From: Actinocatenispora comari
GTDB lineage: Bacteria; Actinomycetota; Actinomycetes; Mycobacteriales; Micromonosporaceae
Length of the DNA: 64,000 nucleotides
Assembly: GCF_017312725.1 (NCBI RefSeq)
Contig: NZ_BOPO01000147.1
Coordinates: forward strand, 18,995 to 82,994
Direction of reading: 5' to 3'
Each line of letters begins with the position of its first letter. Within the stretch, counting starts at the first letter, position 1. Under the pieces are notes generated by a model. It searched no databases, was not told the origin of the DNA, and saw only the letters and a program-made list of their open reading frames with translations. Below, piece by piece: positions 41,124 through 49,774 of this stretch. A program made the position numbers and the translations under genes.

Positions 41124-41966
41124 ATGGCGCGAGAGTTGGAGACGGCGCTGCTGCGTTCGTTCGTCACCTCGGTCCGGGCCGGCAGCATCAGCCGCGCCGC
41201 GACCCTGCTCGGCCAGACCCAACCCGCGCTCAGCCAGCAGTTGCGCAGGCTCGAACGCACCGTGGGCCATCCGCTGCTGCACCGCTCGCCGGCGGGCGTC
41301 GCGCCCACCCGCGCCGGCGAGGAACTCCTGCCGTACGCGGAGCGCATCCTGGCGCTCGCCACCCAGGCGCTCGCCGAGACCGGGCACGCGCTCAGCGGCC
41401 ACTGCGGCATCGGGCTGCTGGAGGACCTGGCCGCCTCGCACCTGCCGCAGGCGCTCGCCGACCTCGCCCGGCTGCACCCGGCCGCCACGCTGGAGGTGCT
41501 CAGCCTGTCCAGCGCCACCATGCGCGAGGCGTACGACGCGGGCCGGGTCCAGCTCGTCCTGGACGAGCTGCCCTACCTGCCGGGCCCACCGCGGTGGACC
41601 GTGCGTCGCCCGCTCGCCTGGGCGGTCGGGCACGGCGTCGAGCTGACCGCCGATCCGCTGCCGGTGGTGCTGTTCTCCGGCACCTGCACCTGGCGTACCT
41701 CGGTGCTGGAGGCGCTGTCGCAGGTCGATCGGCGCTGGCGGGTCGCGTTCGAGAGCGACAGCCTGGTCGGGGTGCTCGCCGCGCTGCGGGCCGGGCTCGG
41801 CGTCTCGGCGTTGCTGCCGGCCAACCTGGAACCGGGCATGGTCTGCCACGACCCGCTCGCCCTGCCGGCACTGCCCGACGTGGAGCTCGGCCTGACCCGG
41901 CATCCGGGCACCGACGGCGATCCGCTGATCGATGCGGTGGCGACGGTGTTGCGCCGGATGATCTGA
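41124..41966 (+). CDS. LysR-family transcriptional regulator
   Basis: A 280-aa regulator. The N-terminal winged helix reads LLRSFVTSVRAGSISRAATLLGQTQPALSQQLRRLERTVGHPLLHRS. The C-terminal periplasmic-binding-like domain includes LLPANLEPGMVCHDPL. It is divergent from the MFS transporter, the usual LysR arrangement, and probably activates or represses it in response to a transported compound. The start codon follows directly on the GTTCCTT half-site. Confidence 0.9.
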   Translation: MARELETALLRSFVTSVRAGSISRAATLLGQTQPALSQQLRRLERTVGHPLLHRSPAGVAPTRAGEELLPYAERILALATQALAETGHALSGHCGIGLLEDLAASHLPQALADLARLHPAATLEVLSLSSATMREAYDAGRVQLVLDELPYLPGPPRWTVRRPLAWAVGHGVELTADPLPVVLFSGTCTWRTSVLEALSQVDRRWRVAFESDSLVGVLAALRAGLGVSALLPANLEPGMVCHDPLALPALPDVELGLTRHPGTDGDPLIDAVATVLRRMI

Positions 41967-41968
41967 GC

Positions 41969-42043
41969 CGAACGACCGAGCACCGAACGACCGAGCACCG
42001 AGCGACCGAGCACCGAGCGACCGAGCACCGAACGACCGAGCAC
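41969..42043. repeat. 15-bp tandem repeat, five copies
   Basis: Units CGAACGACCGAGCAC or CGAGCGACCGAGCAC are repeated head to tail five times directly after the LysR stop, followed by related CGAGCGG fragments to ~42110. It has no spacers and no arrays elsewhere, so it is a simple repeat. Confidence 0.9.
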
Positions 42044-42153
42044 CGAACGGCGAGCGGCCGAGCGGCGAGCGGCGGGTGGTCCGAGCGGCTGGCGGTCCGA
42101 GCGGCGGGCGGTCCGGGTGCGGACCGGCTGAAGCCCGCGCCACCGCGGGCCGG

Positions 42154-43386
42154 CTACCTGGTGGCGAGCAGGGTCTGGATCGCCTCGACGGCGGCGGCGA
42201 GGCCGTCCTCGGCGCGCATCGCCGCGCCGACGGTCGCGGCCCGGTCCCGGTACCTCGCGGTACGGGCGGCGGCGATCGCACGGGCCAGCCCGGCGGCGGT
42301 GATCCGGCGGATGCCGCTCGCGCCGGGCGCGGTACCCAGCCGTTGCAGTTGCCGTGCCCAGAAGAACTGGTCGGCGGCGAACGGCAGCACCACCGACGGC
42401 ACCCCGGCCCGCGCCGCCGAGTGCGCGGTGCCGGAGCCGCCGTGGTGCACCACCAGCGCGGTACGGGGAAACAGCCAGTCGTGCGGGACGTCCCCGACGA
42501 CGCAGAAGTTCGCCGGCAGCTCCAGCGCCTCGGCGCCGCTCCAGCCCGGCGCGAACACCACCCGTTCGCCGGCCGCGGCGGTGACCACGACGTCGAGCAG
42601 GGCACGCTGGTCGAACCCGGCCATGCTGCCGAACCCGACGTAGATCGGCGCGTCGCCGGCGGCGAGGAACTCGGCCAGCGCGGTCGGCGGCGACCACTCG
42701 CCGGCGGGCCGGATCCACTGCCCGCACAGCCGGGCGTCGGCCGGCCAGTCCGCCGGGCGCGGCAGCAACGTCGGCGAGATCCCGTACAACATGGGATGGC
42801 CGGCCCACGGCTTGCGTGCCGGCCCCAGGCCGACCGATGCGCGCGCGGCGTCGGTGGCGCCGCGAAACGACCGCCACAGCACGGCCTCGACCAGGCGGTA
42901 ACTGGCCCGGTTGAGCCGGCCGGGCAGCCGCCGCGGCGGCAGGAACGGCGACGGGAACGCCGCGGTGGCGGTCAGCGGGATCATCCCGGCGCCGACCGCC
43001 GGCAGGCCGAGCCTCTCCGCGGCGGAGAACCCCACGTACGCGGCGAGACCGGCGACGATCAGCGCGTCGCAGCCCGCCGCGGTGGCGAGCACCTGGTCCA
43101 GCCAGGCGCCGGTGTTGTCGTTGGCGAGCCGGGCCAGCGCCCTGGTGGTGGACTGCAGGCCATTGCGCCGGGCCACCGCGGTGGCCACGTCGCTGCCCGG
43201 CCGCAGTACGGCGCGGATGTCGCCGGCCAACGGCCCGCACGGCACGCCGAGCTCCTGGGCGCTGCGCAACGTCCCGCCGTCGGCGAGCAGCGTCACGTCG
43301 TGGCCGGCGTCGCGCAGCGCGGCGCAGAGCGCGGCGACCGGCCGGGTGTCGCCCTCGGTGCCGTACGTCGCCGCCACCAGCCTCAT
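42154..43386 (-). CDS. GT1-family glycosyltransferase (sterol/antibiotic glucosyltransferase-like)
   Basis: A 410-aa GT-B enzyme. The N-terminus MRLVAATYGTEGDTRPVAALCAALRDAGHDV is the acceptor-domain start of the UDP-glucosyltransferase/MGT group. The donor-binding part has YVGFGSMAGFD, then HDWLFPRTALVVHHGGSGTAHSAARAGVPSVVLPFAADQFFWA, the GT1 signature with its His-Gly-Gly nucleotide-sugar pocket. It transfers a hexose from a nucleotide sugar to a lipid or secondary metabolite. A duplicated 17-bp segment at the start creates an overlapping upstream mini-ORF. It is isolated from obvious biosynthetic genes. Confidence 0.88.
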   Translation of the reverse strand: MRLVAATYGTEGDTRPVAALCAALRDAGHDVTLLADGGTLRSAQELGVPCGPLAGDIRAVLRPGSDVATAVARRNGLQSTTRALARLANDNTGAWLDQVLATAAGCDALIVAGLAAYVGFSAAERLGLPAVGAGMIPLTATAAFPSPFLPPRRLPGRLNRASYRLVEAVLWRSFRGATDAARASVGLGPARKPWAGHPMLYGISPTLLPRPADWPADARLCGQWIRPAGEWSPPTALAEFLAAGDAPIYVGFGSMAGFDQRALLDVVVTAAAGERVVFAPGWSGAEALELPANFCVVGDVPHDWLFPRTALVVHHGGSGTAHSAARAGVPSVVLPFAADQFFWARQLQRLGTAPGASGIRRITAAGLARAIAAARTARYRDRAATVGAAMRAEDGLAAAVEAIQTLLATR

Positions 43387-43403
43387 GCCGCCACCAGCCT
43401 CAT
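43383..43403 (-). CDS. Six-codon upstream ORF (MRLVAA) made by start-site duplication
   Basis: A 17-bp tandem duplication of the glycosyltransferase start (ATGAGGCTGGTGGCGGC) places a second ATG 17 bases upstream, out of frame. It reads six codons, then TGA overlapping the real ATG as ATGA. Ribosomes could initiate at either copy; the upstream one would terminate and reinitiate. Whether it is used is unknown. Confidence 0.5.
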   Translation of the reverse strand: MRLVAA

Positions 43404-43465
43404 GCCGCCATCGCTTCCCACGATCTGCCGCACCGTACCGCGCGGCCGGCTGCCGGCCGGACGTG

Positions 43466-43506
43466 GCACGGCCCCGGCACCGGGGGTCCGGGTACCGGGG
43501 CCGTGC
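43466..43506 (-). terminator. Terminator hairpin after LPxTG protein 3
   Basis: GCACGGCCCCGG at 43466-43477 pairs perfectly with 43495-43506. It lies twelve bases beyond the stop of the leftward surface-protein gene. Confidence 0.7.
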
Positions 43507-43517
43507 GGCTGCGGGCG

Positions 43518-44270
43518 TCAGGAGTGGCTGCGGCGGCGCCGGGCCGCCACGGTGAGCACCGCACCGGCGGCCAGCAGTACCGCCGCGGCACCGCCGATCA
43601 GGCCGAGCGAGGCACCGGTCACCGGCAGCCCGCCGCTGCCACCGGCGGCCAGCGTGACGCTGGGCTCGGTGGACGGCGACTCGGACGCCGAGCCGGACGG
43701 CGACGCCGACGCCGACGGCGACTGCGAGGTCGGTTCGTCGCTCGGCGAGGCGGACGGCGAGTCCGAGGCCGACTCCGACGGCGAGGGCGACGGGGGGACG
43801 TCGACGCAGGTGTTCAGCGCCGCGGTGGTGCGCGCGAACTGGGTGCCGGAACTCGCCTTCACCTGCATCCTGGCCACCACGTTGTGCTGCAACGGCCCGG
43901 CCACGGTGAACGTGAACGTGTCGGTGACGAGCAGCCGGTCGGTCGTCTCCGGGCAGTACACGTACGAGGCGTTGGCCTTGCAGGTGCCGTCGTTGCCGTG
44001 CCCGGTGAAGCTGATCGGACCCGTCCAGTACAGCGCGAAGCTGCCGGCCGCGTTCGCGGTGGAGGACTGGCGCGAGGTGACGGTCAGGGTCACCGTGTCG
44101 CCGGCGTAGGCCACCTTCGTGTCGAACGCGGCGGACACCGCGATCGTGCCGTTCGGTGCCGGGCTCGCGCTGGGACTGGGGCTGGGGTCGTCCGCGAGCG
44201 CCGGCGCCGCCGCGGTGAGCGCCAGCGCGGCGCCGGACAGCGCGGCGACGGCGAAGTTACGAAGCTTCAT
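43518..44270 (-). CDS. Secreted LPxTG-anchored surface protein 3
   Basis: A 250-aa protein: Sec signal (KLRNFAVAALSGAALALTAAAPALA), then a ~125-residue beta-rich domain (DTVTLTVTSRQSSTANAAG...VTDTFTFTVAGPLQHNVVARMQV) of the DUF11 or Ig-like kind with three Cys. A Ser/Pro/Glu repeat linker and the sorting tail LPVTG-helix-RRRRSHS follow. The leader and tail are close to those of the protein at 16461-17375, so the two belong to one family. A GAAAGG site precedes the ATG. No sortase is nearby. Confidence 0.85.
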   Translation of the reverse strand: MKLRNFAVAALSGAALALTAAAPALADDPSPSPSASPAPNGTIAVSAAFDTKVAYAGDTVTLTVTSRQSSTANAAGSFALYWTGPISFTGHGNDGTCKANASYVYCPETTDRLLVTDTFTFTVAGPLQHNVVARMQVKASSGTQFARTTAALNTCVDVPPSPSPSESASDSPSASPSDEPTSQSPSASASPSGSASESPSTEPSVTLAAGGSGGLPVTGASLGLIGGAAAVLLAAGAVLTVAARRRRSHS

Positions 44271-44381
44271 CGGGTGCCTTTCGGGGTGGTCGAGGCGATC
44301 GCGCCATCGACTGACGCACCCGTTACACGCCCGGCGCCGATCGTCGGTGGCGCGCCGGCTCGCCCGTACCGCCGCCGGCGC

Positions 44382-45152
44382 TCACTCCGTCGGGCGGCCG
44401 AGAACGAGCAGGTCGCTGTCGCTGACCACCGGGCGCGGGGTGAGCTCCCGCTCGGCCGCGGCCTCGATGGCGGCGAAGCCGGCCGCGATCTCGGGCTCGG
44501 TCAGGTGCTCGAAGGTGGAACTCGCCCGGTGCCGCAACCGCTCCACGTAGCCGCGGAAGCTGGCGTCGTGACACTCCGGTACCTGCTCGAACGCGACCGG
44601 CGCGAGCCCTGCCGCGGCGAAGTCGTCGATGGTCTCGCGCAGCGACGGGAACATCGCCTGCTCGACCTCGCGCGCCCGCGGGAAGTAGTGGTGCCACGGC
44701 TTGTCCGGCAGCCGGTCGGCGAAGCTGCTGCGCAGCAGCACCCGGCCGCCCGGCGCCAGCACCCGGGCGATCTCCCGCGCGGCCGCGGGCCGGTCCTCGA
44801 CGTGGTGGTACGACAGGAACAACAGCACCAGGTCGCAGCTGGCGGCCGGCAGCGGGACGGCCTCCGCGGACCCGGGCCGGTACGACACGCCGGCCGGGGC
44901 AGCGTCCCGCTCCGCCACCTGCCGCATCCGGTCGGACGGCTCCACGCCGTACACCGGGCCGCCGAACGTGGCGGCGAGCGCCGGGGTGAACCGGCCGGTA
45001 CCCGAGCCTAGGTCCAGCACGGTGAGCGGTCGTTCGGTGCGGGAGTGTCGCTGGAACGCCCGCAGCCAGGTCGCCGTCGTCTCGTCGCTGACCGCCCGGC
45101 CGAGCGAGTAGGTCAGGTGTTGCCGCCGGTCGTAGTCGACCTTCTTCAGCAC
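44382..45152 (-). CDS. Class I SAM-dependent methyltransferase
   Basis: A 256-aa methyltransferase: KVDYDRRQHLTYSLGRAVS opening, motif I VLDLGSGTGRFTPALA, then VYGVEPSDRM, GSAEAVPLPAASCDLVLLFLSYHHVED, and LAPGGRVLLRSSF. Methyltransf_11/25 proteins beginning KVDYD act on small molecules. The chosen start, GTG 45152, has a full GAGGAGGTGA site at eight bases. ATG 45191 would add 13 residues. Divergent from the peroxiredoxin gene by ~100 bp. Confidence 0.85.
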   Translation of the reverse strand: MLKKVDYDRRQHLTYSLGRAVSDETTATWLRAFQRHSRTERPLTVLDLGSGTGRFTPALAATFGGPVYGVEPSDRMRQVAERDAAPAGVSYRPGSAEAVPLPAASCDLVLLFLSYHHVEDRPAAAREIARVLAPGGRVLLRSSFADRLPDKPWHHYFPRAREVEQAMFPSLRETIDDFAAAGLAPVAFEQVPECHDASFRGYVERLRHRASSTFEHLTEPEIAAGFAAIEAAAERELTPRPVVSDSDLLVLGRPTE

Positions 45153-45252
45153 CCCGGTCACCTCCTCGATGTCATTCTGGCCGGTCACCATGATGCTGCA
45201 AGCGCACGTGGCACCATCCGACCAGGTTTCGTCGCACCGGAAGGACCTCTCG

Positions 45253-45735
45253 ATGCCCAGACCCCCCGCCGTCGGTACCGCCGCACCAGACTTCGCGCTC
45301 CCCGGCATCGTGCTGCCGGCCCCGGCGGCGGCGAGCCGCCGGGACACGTACCGGCTGTCCGGGCACGCCGCCCGACCGCTGCTGCTCGCGTTCTACCCCG
45401 GCGACGACACGCCGGTGTGCACCCGCCAGCTGTGCTCGTACTCCGAGGGGCTGGAGAGCTTCGATGCGGTCGGCGTGGACGTGTGGGCGATCAGCCGGCA
45501 GGGTCTGGACAGTCACGAGAGCTTCGCGCGCAAGCGCGGGATCGGGCTGCCGTTGCTGTCCGACACCGACGGCGCGGTCGCGAGCGCGTACGGGATCGCG
45601 GTGCCCGGTCTGGGGCTGCGCCGGTCGGTGTTCCTGGTGGACCCGGACGGTGTCGTCCGGTGGCGGCACGTCGCGCTGGTCGGCCTGAGCTTCCCGTCGC
45701 GCGACGAACTGCTCGCCGCCGTCGCCGCCCGCTGA
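45253..45735 (+). CDS. Peroxiredoxin, PrxQ/BCP subfamily
   Basis: A 160-aa thiol peroxidase. The peroxidatic Cys56 lies in YPGDDTPVCTRQLC, with the resolving Cys61 in the C-x4-C arrangement of PrxQ. GIGLPLLSDTDGAVASAYGI and RSVFLVDPDGVVRW are standard for the thioredoxin fold. It reduces H2O2 and alkyl hydroperoxides with thioredoxin. The start is ATG 45253 with GGAAGGA upstream; the ORF opens earlier, but those codons overlap the divergent promoter. It ends in a strong hairpin shared with argG. Confidence 0.9.
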   Translation: MPRPPAVGTAAPDFALPGIVLPAPAAASRRDTYRLSGHAARPLLLAFYPGDDTPVCTRQLCSYSEGLESFDAVGVDVWAISRQGLDSHESFARKRGIGLPLLSDTDGAVASAYGIAVPGLGLRRSVFLVDPDGVVRWRHVALVGLSFPSRDELLAAVAAR

Positions 45736-45748
45736 CCGCACCGACACG

Positions 45749-45782
45749 GTCGTTCCCCGACCCGGCCGGGTCGGGGAACGAC
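45749..45782. terminator. Perfect 34-bp palindromic terminator
   Basis: GTCGTTCCCCGACCCGG and its exact inverse meet with no loop, a 17-bp arm on each side. It sits between the convergent peroxiredoxin and argG genes and serves both strands. Confidence 0.85.
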
Positions 45783-45811
45783 GAGCAGCCGGCACCCGCA
45801 GCGGCGGCCGG

Positions 45812-47365
<1,554 letters not shown>

Positions 47366-47465
47366 TCAGTGCGGAAGGAACCGCTCGAAGCGCAGGCGAC
47401 CCGGCCGCAGGCGCCGGCGGCGGCCGGCGTTCGGCCGCCGCCGCGCGCATTGCGGATCCGACGCC

Positions 47466-47876
47466 TCAGCGTCGGGTCAGCCGCAGCACCGGAATGATCC
47501 GCGAGGTCTTCCGCTCGTAGCCGGCGAAACCGTCCGACATCTCCTTGAACCGGGCCCAGGCGGCGTCGCGCTCCGGCCGCGGCAGGTCCTGCGCCGTGAC
47601 CTGCACGACCCCGTCGTCCGGGGTCTCGATCGACACGTCGGGATGCGCGAGCAGGTTGTGGTACCAGTCCGGGTTGTGGTCGGAGCCGCCCGCCGACGCG
47701 GCGATCAGCCAGGCGTCCGGCGACTCCCGGACCGCCGCGACCGGGTTGATCCGCTCGGTGCCGGTGCGGGCACCGCGATGATGCAGGAGCACGAGACCGC
47801 GTCCGAACCCCATGGTCTGCACGGTGCCGTCGTTGTGGCGAAACTCGTCGATGATCTGTTGGTTCCAGTCAGCCAT
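47466..47876 (-). CDS. Nitroreductase-family deazaflavin (F420)-dependent oxidoreductase
   Basis: A 136-aa Ddn-like protein: MADWNQQIIDEFRHNDGTV, then LLHHRGARTGTERINPVAAV and DWYHNLLAHPDVSIE, all family landmarks, with a C-terminal RIIPVLRLTRR. Members bind F420H2 and reduce quinones or nitroaromatic compounds. The start is ATG 47876; longer forms extend through a terminator and are rejected. Monocistronic. Confidence 0.88.
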   Translation of the reverse strand: MADWNQQIIDEFRHNDGTVQTMGFGRGLVLLHHRGARTGTERINPVAAVRESPDAWLIAASAGGSDHNPDWYHNLLAHPDVSIETPDDGVVQVTAQDLPRPERDAAWARFKEMSDGFAGYERKTSRIIPVLRLTRR

Positions 47877-47898
47877 CGATCCAGTATCGCCCGCCGGT

Positions 47899-47936
47899 CC
47901 GACCGCCCCGGCGCCGCGCGACGCCGGGGCGGTCGG
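47899..47936 (-). terminator. Terminator-like hairpin upstream of the phosphodiester glycosidase stop
   Basis: CCGACCGCCCCGGCG at 47899-47913 pairs perfectly with 47922-47936 around an 8-base loop. It lies between the end of the glycosidase gene and the start of the reductase gene, both leftward, and probably insulates the second from the first. Confidence 0.75.
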
Positions 47937-47937
47937 G

Positions 47938-49569
47938 TCAGTGCCGGTCCGGGAGCAGCAGGAGGGCGTCGCCGACCGGGCGTTCACCGGCGGCGTCGGA
48001 CGGCGAGTTGAGCACCGATCCGTTCACCACCATCGTGGTGGAGCCGCCGCCGTCCAGGTTCATCGCCTGCCGCAGCCCCAGCGACTTCGCCACCGCCGCG
48101 GTCTCCGGGATGCTCAGCCCGAGGCTGTCGGTACTGCGGCCGTCGGCGGTGATCAGCACCAGCCGGCCGCGTGCGTCGACGCCGGCCACGGTGCGCGGAT
48201 TGCGCTTGTGCACCCAGCCGTAGTAGAAGCTCGGCCCGGCCGGCTCCACCATCCCGTCCTGCGCCACGGTCACGTCCAGCCGCCCGTCCCGTACCAGCAG
48301 CGGGCCGCCGTTGACGATCGAGGTGTGCCGGGACGGCCGTACCGTGTGGCCGCGCGCGTCGACCAGCCGCGAGCCGATCGCCAGGTGCGCACCCACCGGG
48401 GCCAGCGCGACCAGCGCCGCCGCGTCGGTACCGGTGGCCTGCAGCACCCGGCCGACCGCCGGCACCGCACCGCCGCGCTCGTCGGCCACCGAGACCACCC
48501 GGTCCCGGGCGTCCAGGACCACCTGGGCGCCGTCGCCGGTGGGCAGCTGCGCACCGTACGCGGCGTCGAACGCGATCACCTCGTCCGGGTCGGTGCAGGT
48601 GACGTCCTGCTGCGGCGCGTCGGTGTACGAGTCGTCGGGCGTGCCGCCGCAGTTGCGGATCAGCCCGGGCACCCGGTTCAGCCCGTCCAGGGTCAGGGTG
48701 GCGTCGCCGTGCCGGACGTCGCCGCGCCACCACAGCCGCTCGATCCCGGTGTTCGCCGCGTCGTCGTGCACCACCAGCGCGGGCCGGCCGTTCGTCGCCT
48801 CGCTCTCCACCCGGCCGTCGTAGACGCCGATGCCGGCCGGGTCGCCGGGCGCGCCGGCCTTCGGGTCCAGGACGAAGAAGCCGGCATTGACGCCGGCGAA
48901 CGCGCCGGACGCGGCGGCCAGCGCGCTGGTCGTCTCGCGCCCGACGAAGTCCGGCCCGTACGAGTCGAGCAGCCGGCCGTGGAACCGCCGCGGGTCGATC
49001 GTCAGTACCTGCAGGTGCCAGGTGCCGCGGGAGGGGGCCGCGCCGGCGTCGCCGTCCCAGCCGGTGTAGACGGCGCTGCCGCCCAGGCCGGTCGCCTTCA
49101 CCGCCTTGAGCTCTGCGGCCAGCGCGGCGGAGCTGGCCGCAGAGCCGACCCGGACCCGGTACCCGAGGAACCCGCCGGTGTCCGCGGTGGGCGGCGTGTC
49201 CACCGTCTCCAGCCGGGCGTCGATGCCGGCGTCGTGCAGCGTCTGCCAGGTCTGCTGGGCGGCGGCGTGGGAGGTGGTGATGGCGGTCTTCGGGGCGTCC
49301 GGGTCCGGGTTGCCGGCGTCCGGCGCCGACACCTCGATCGTCCAGAAGTCGGTGGTGTCGGGTACGCCGCGGGTGATGGTGGTCAGCGTGACGCCCGGCT
49401 GCAGCTGCTGGGTCTGCCGGGACTCGGGCAGGTCGGCGGCGCCGAGCGGCAGCCCCGGCCGGTGGGTGTCGGGATGCGCCGCGGCCGGTGCGGCGACGGC
49501 GGACAGGCTCGCGGCGAGCGCGACGGCGCCGATCAGTACGCGCCGGCGTCGACGGAAGAAGGGTGACAT
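47938..49569 (-). CDS. Secreted phosphodiester glycosidase (NAGPA-type) family protein
   Basis: A 543-aa protein. Sec signal (RRRRRVLIGAVALAASLSAVAAPAAA), then a SPOR-like segment around residues 90-160 (GGFLGYRVRVGSA...AELKAV). A phosphodiester-glycosidase (DUF2233) domain fills the rest: GVNAGFFVLD, TSIVNGGPLLVRDGRLD, VDARGRLVLITADGRST and the hallmark NLDGGGSTTMVVNG. Proteins of this group hydrolyse GlcNAc-phosphodiester or trim exopolysaccharide linkages; the substrate here may be a wall glycan. The start is ATG 49569, where the signal begins. Confidence 0.87.
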   Translation of the reverse strand: MSPFFRRRRRVLIGAVALAASLSAVAAPAAAHPDTHRPGLPLGAADLPESRQTQQLQPGVTLTTITRGVPDTTDFWTIEVSAPDAGNPDPDAPKTAITTSHAAAQQTWQTLHDAGIDARLETVDTPPTADTGGFLGYRVRVGSAASSAALAAELKAVKATGLGGSAVYTGWDGDAGAAPSRGTWHLQVLTIDPRRFHGRLLDSYGPDFVGRETTSALAAASGAFAGVNAGFFVLDPKAGAPGDPAGIGVYDGRVESEATNGRPALVVHDDAANTGIERLWWRGDVRHGDATLTLDGLNRVPGLIRNCGGTPDDSYTDAPQQDVTCTDPDEVIAFDAAYGAQLPTGDGAQVVLDARDRVVSVADERGGAVPAVGRVLQATGTDAAALVALAPVGAHLAIGSRLVDARGHTVRPSRHTSIVNGGPLLVRDGRLDVTVAQDGMVEPAGPSFYYGWVHKRNPRTVAGVDARGRLVLITADGRSTDSLGLSIPETAAVAKSLGLRQAMNLDGGGSTTMVVNGSVLNSPSDAAGERPVGDALLLLPDRH

Positions 49570-49774
49570 GGCACGGGTCCTACCACCTGCGCATCGTGTC
49601 GGCAATGCCGTCGGCGATGTCGCCGGTCGCCCGCCACCGCCGGTTCCGGCACCGGTCGTCGCCCGTTCGCCCGCGATGCCGGTACCGGTTCGGTGGCGCC
49701 CGTGCCGGTTTCGGCCGGCCGGCATCGGGTAGCCGCAGCCAGAGAACCCACCCTCGTACTGCGGAGGCGCCACC

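Noticed and set aside
41969..42043. CRISPR-like array
   Set aside because: The 15-bp units are contiguous without spacers and are only five; this is a simple tandem repeat. No cas genes are present.
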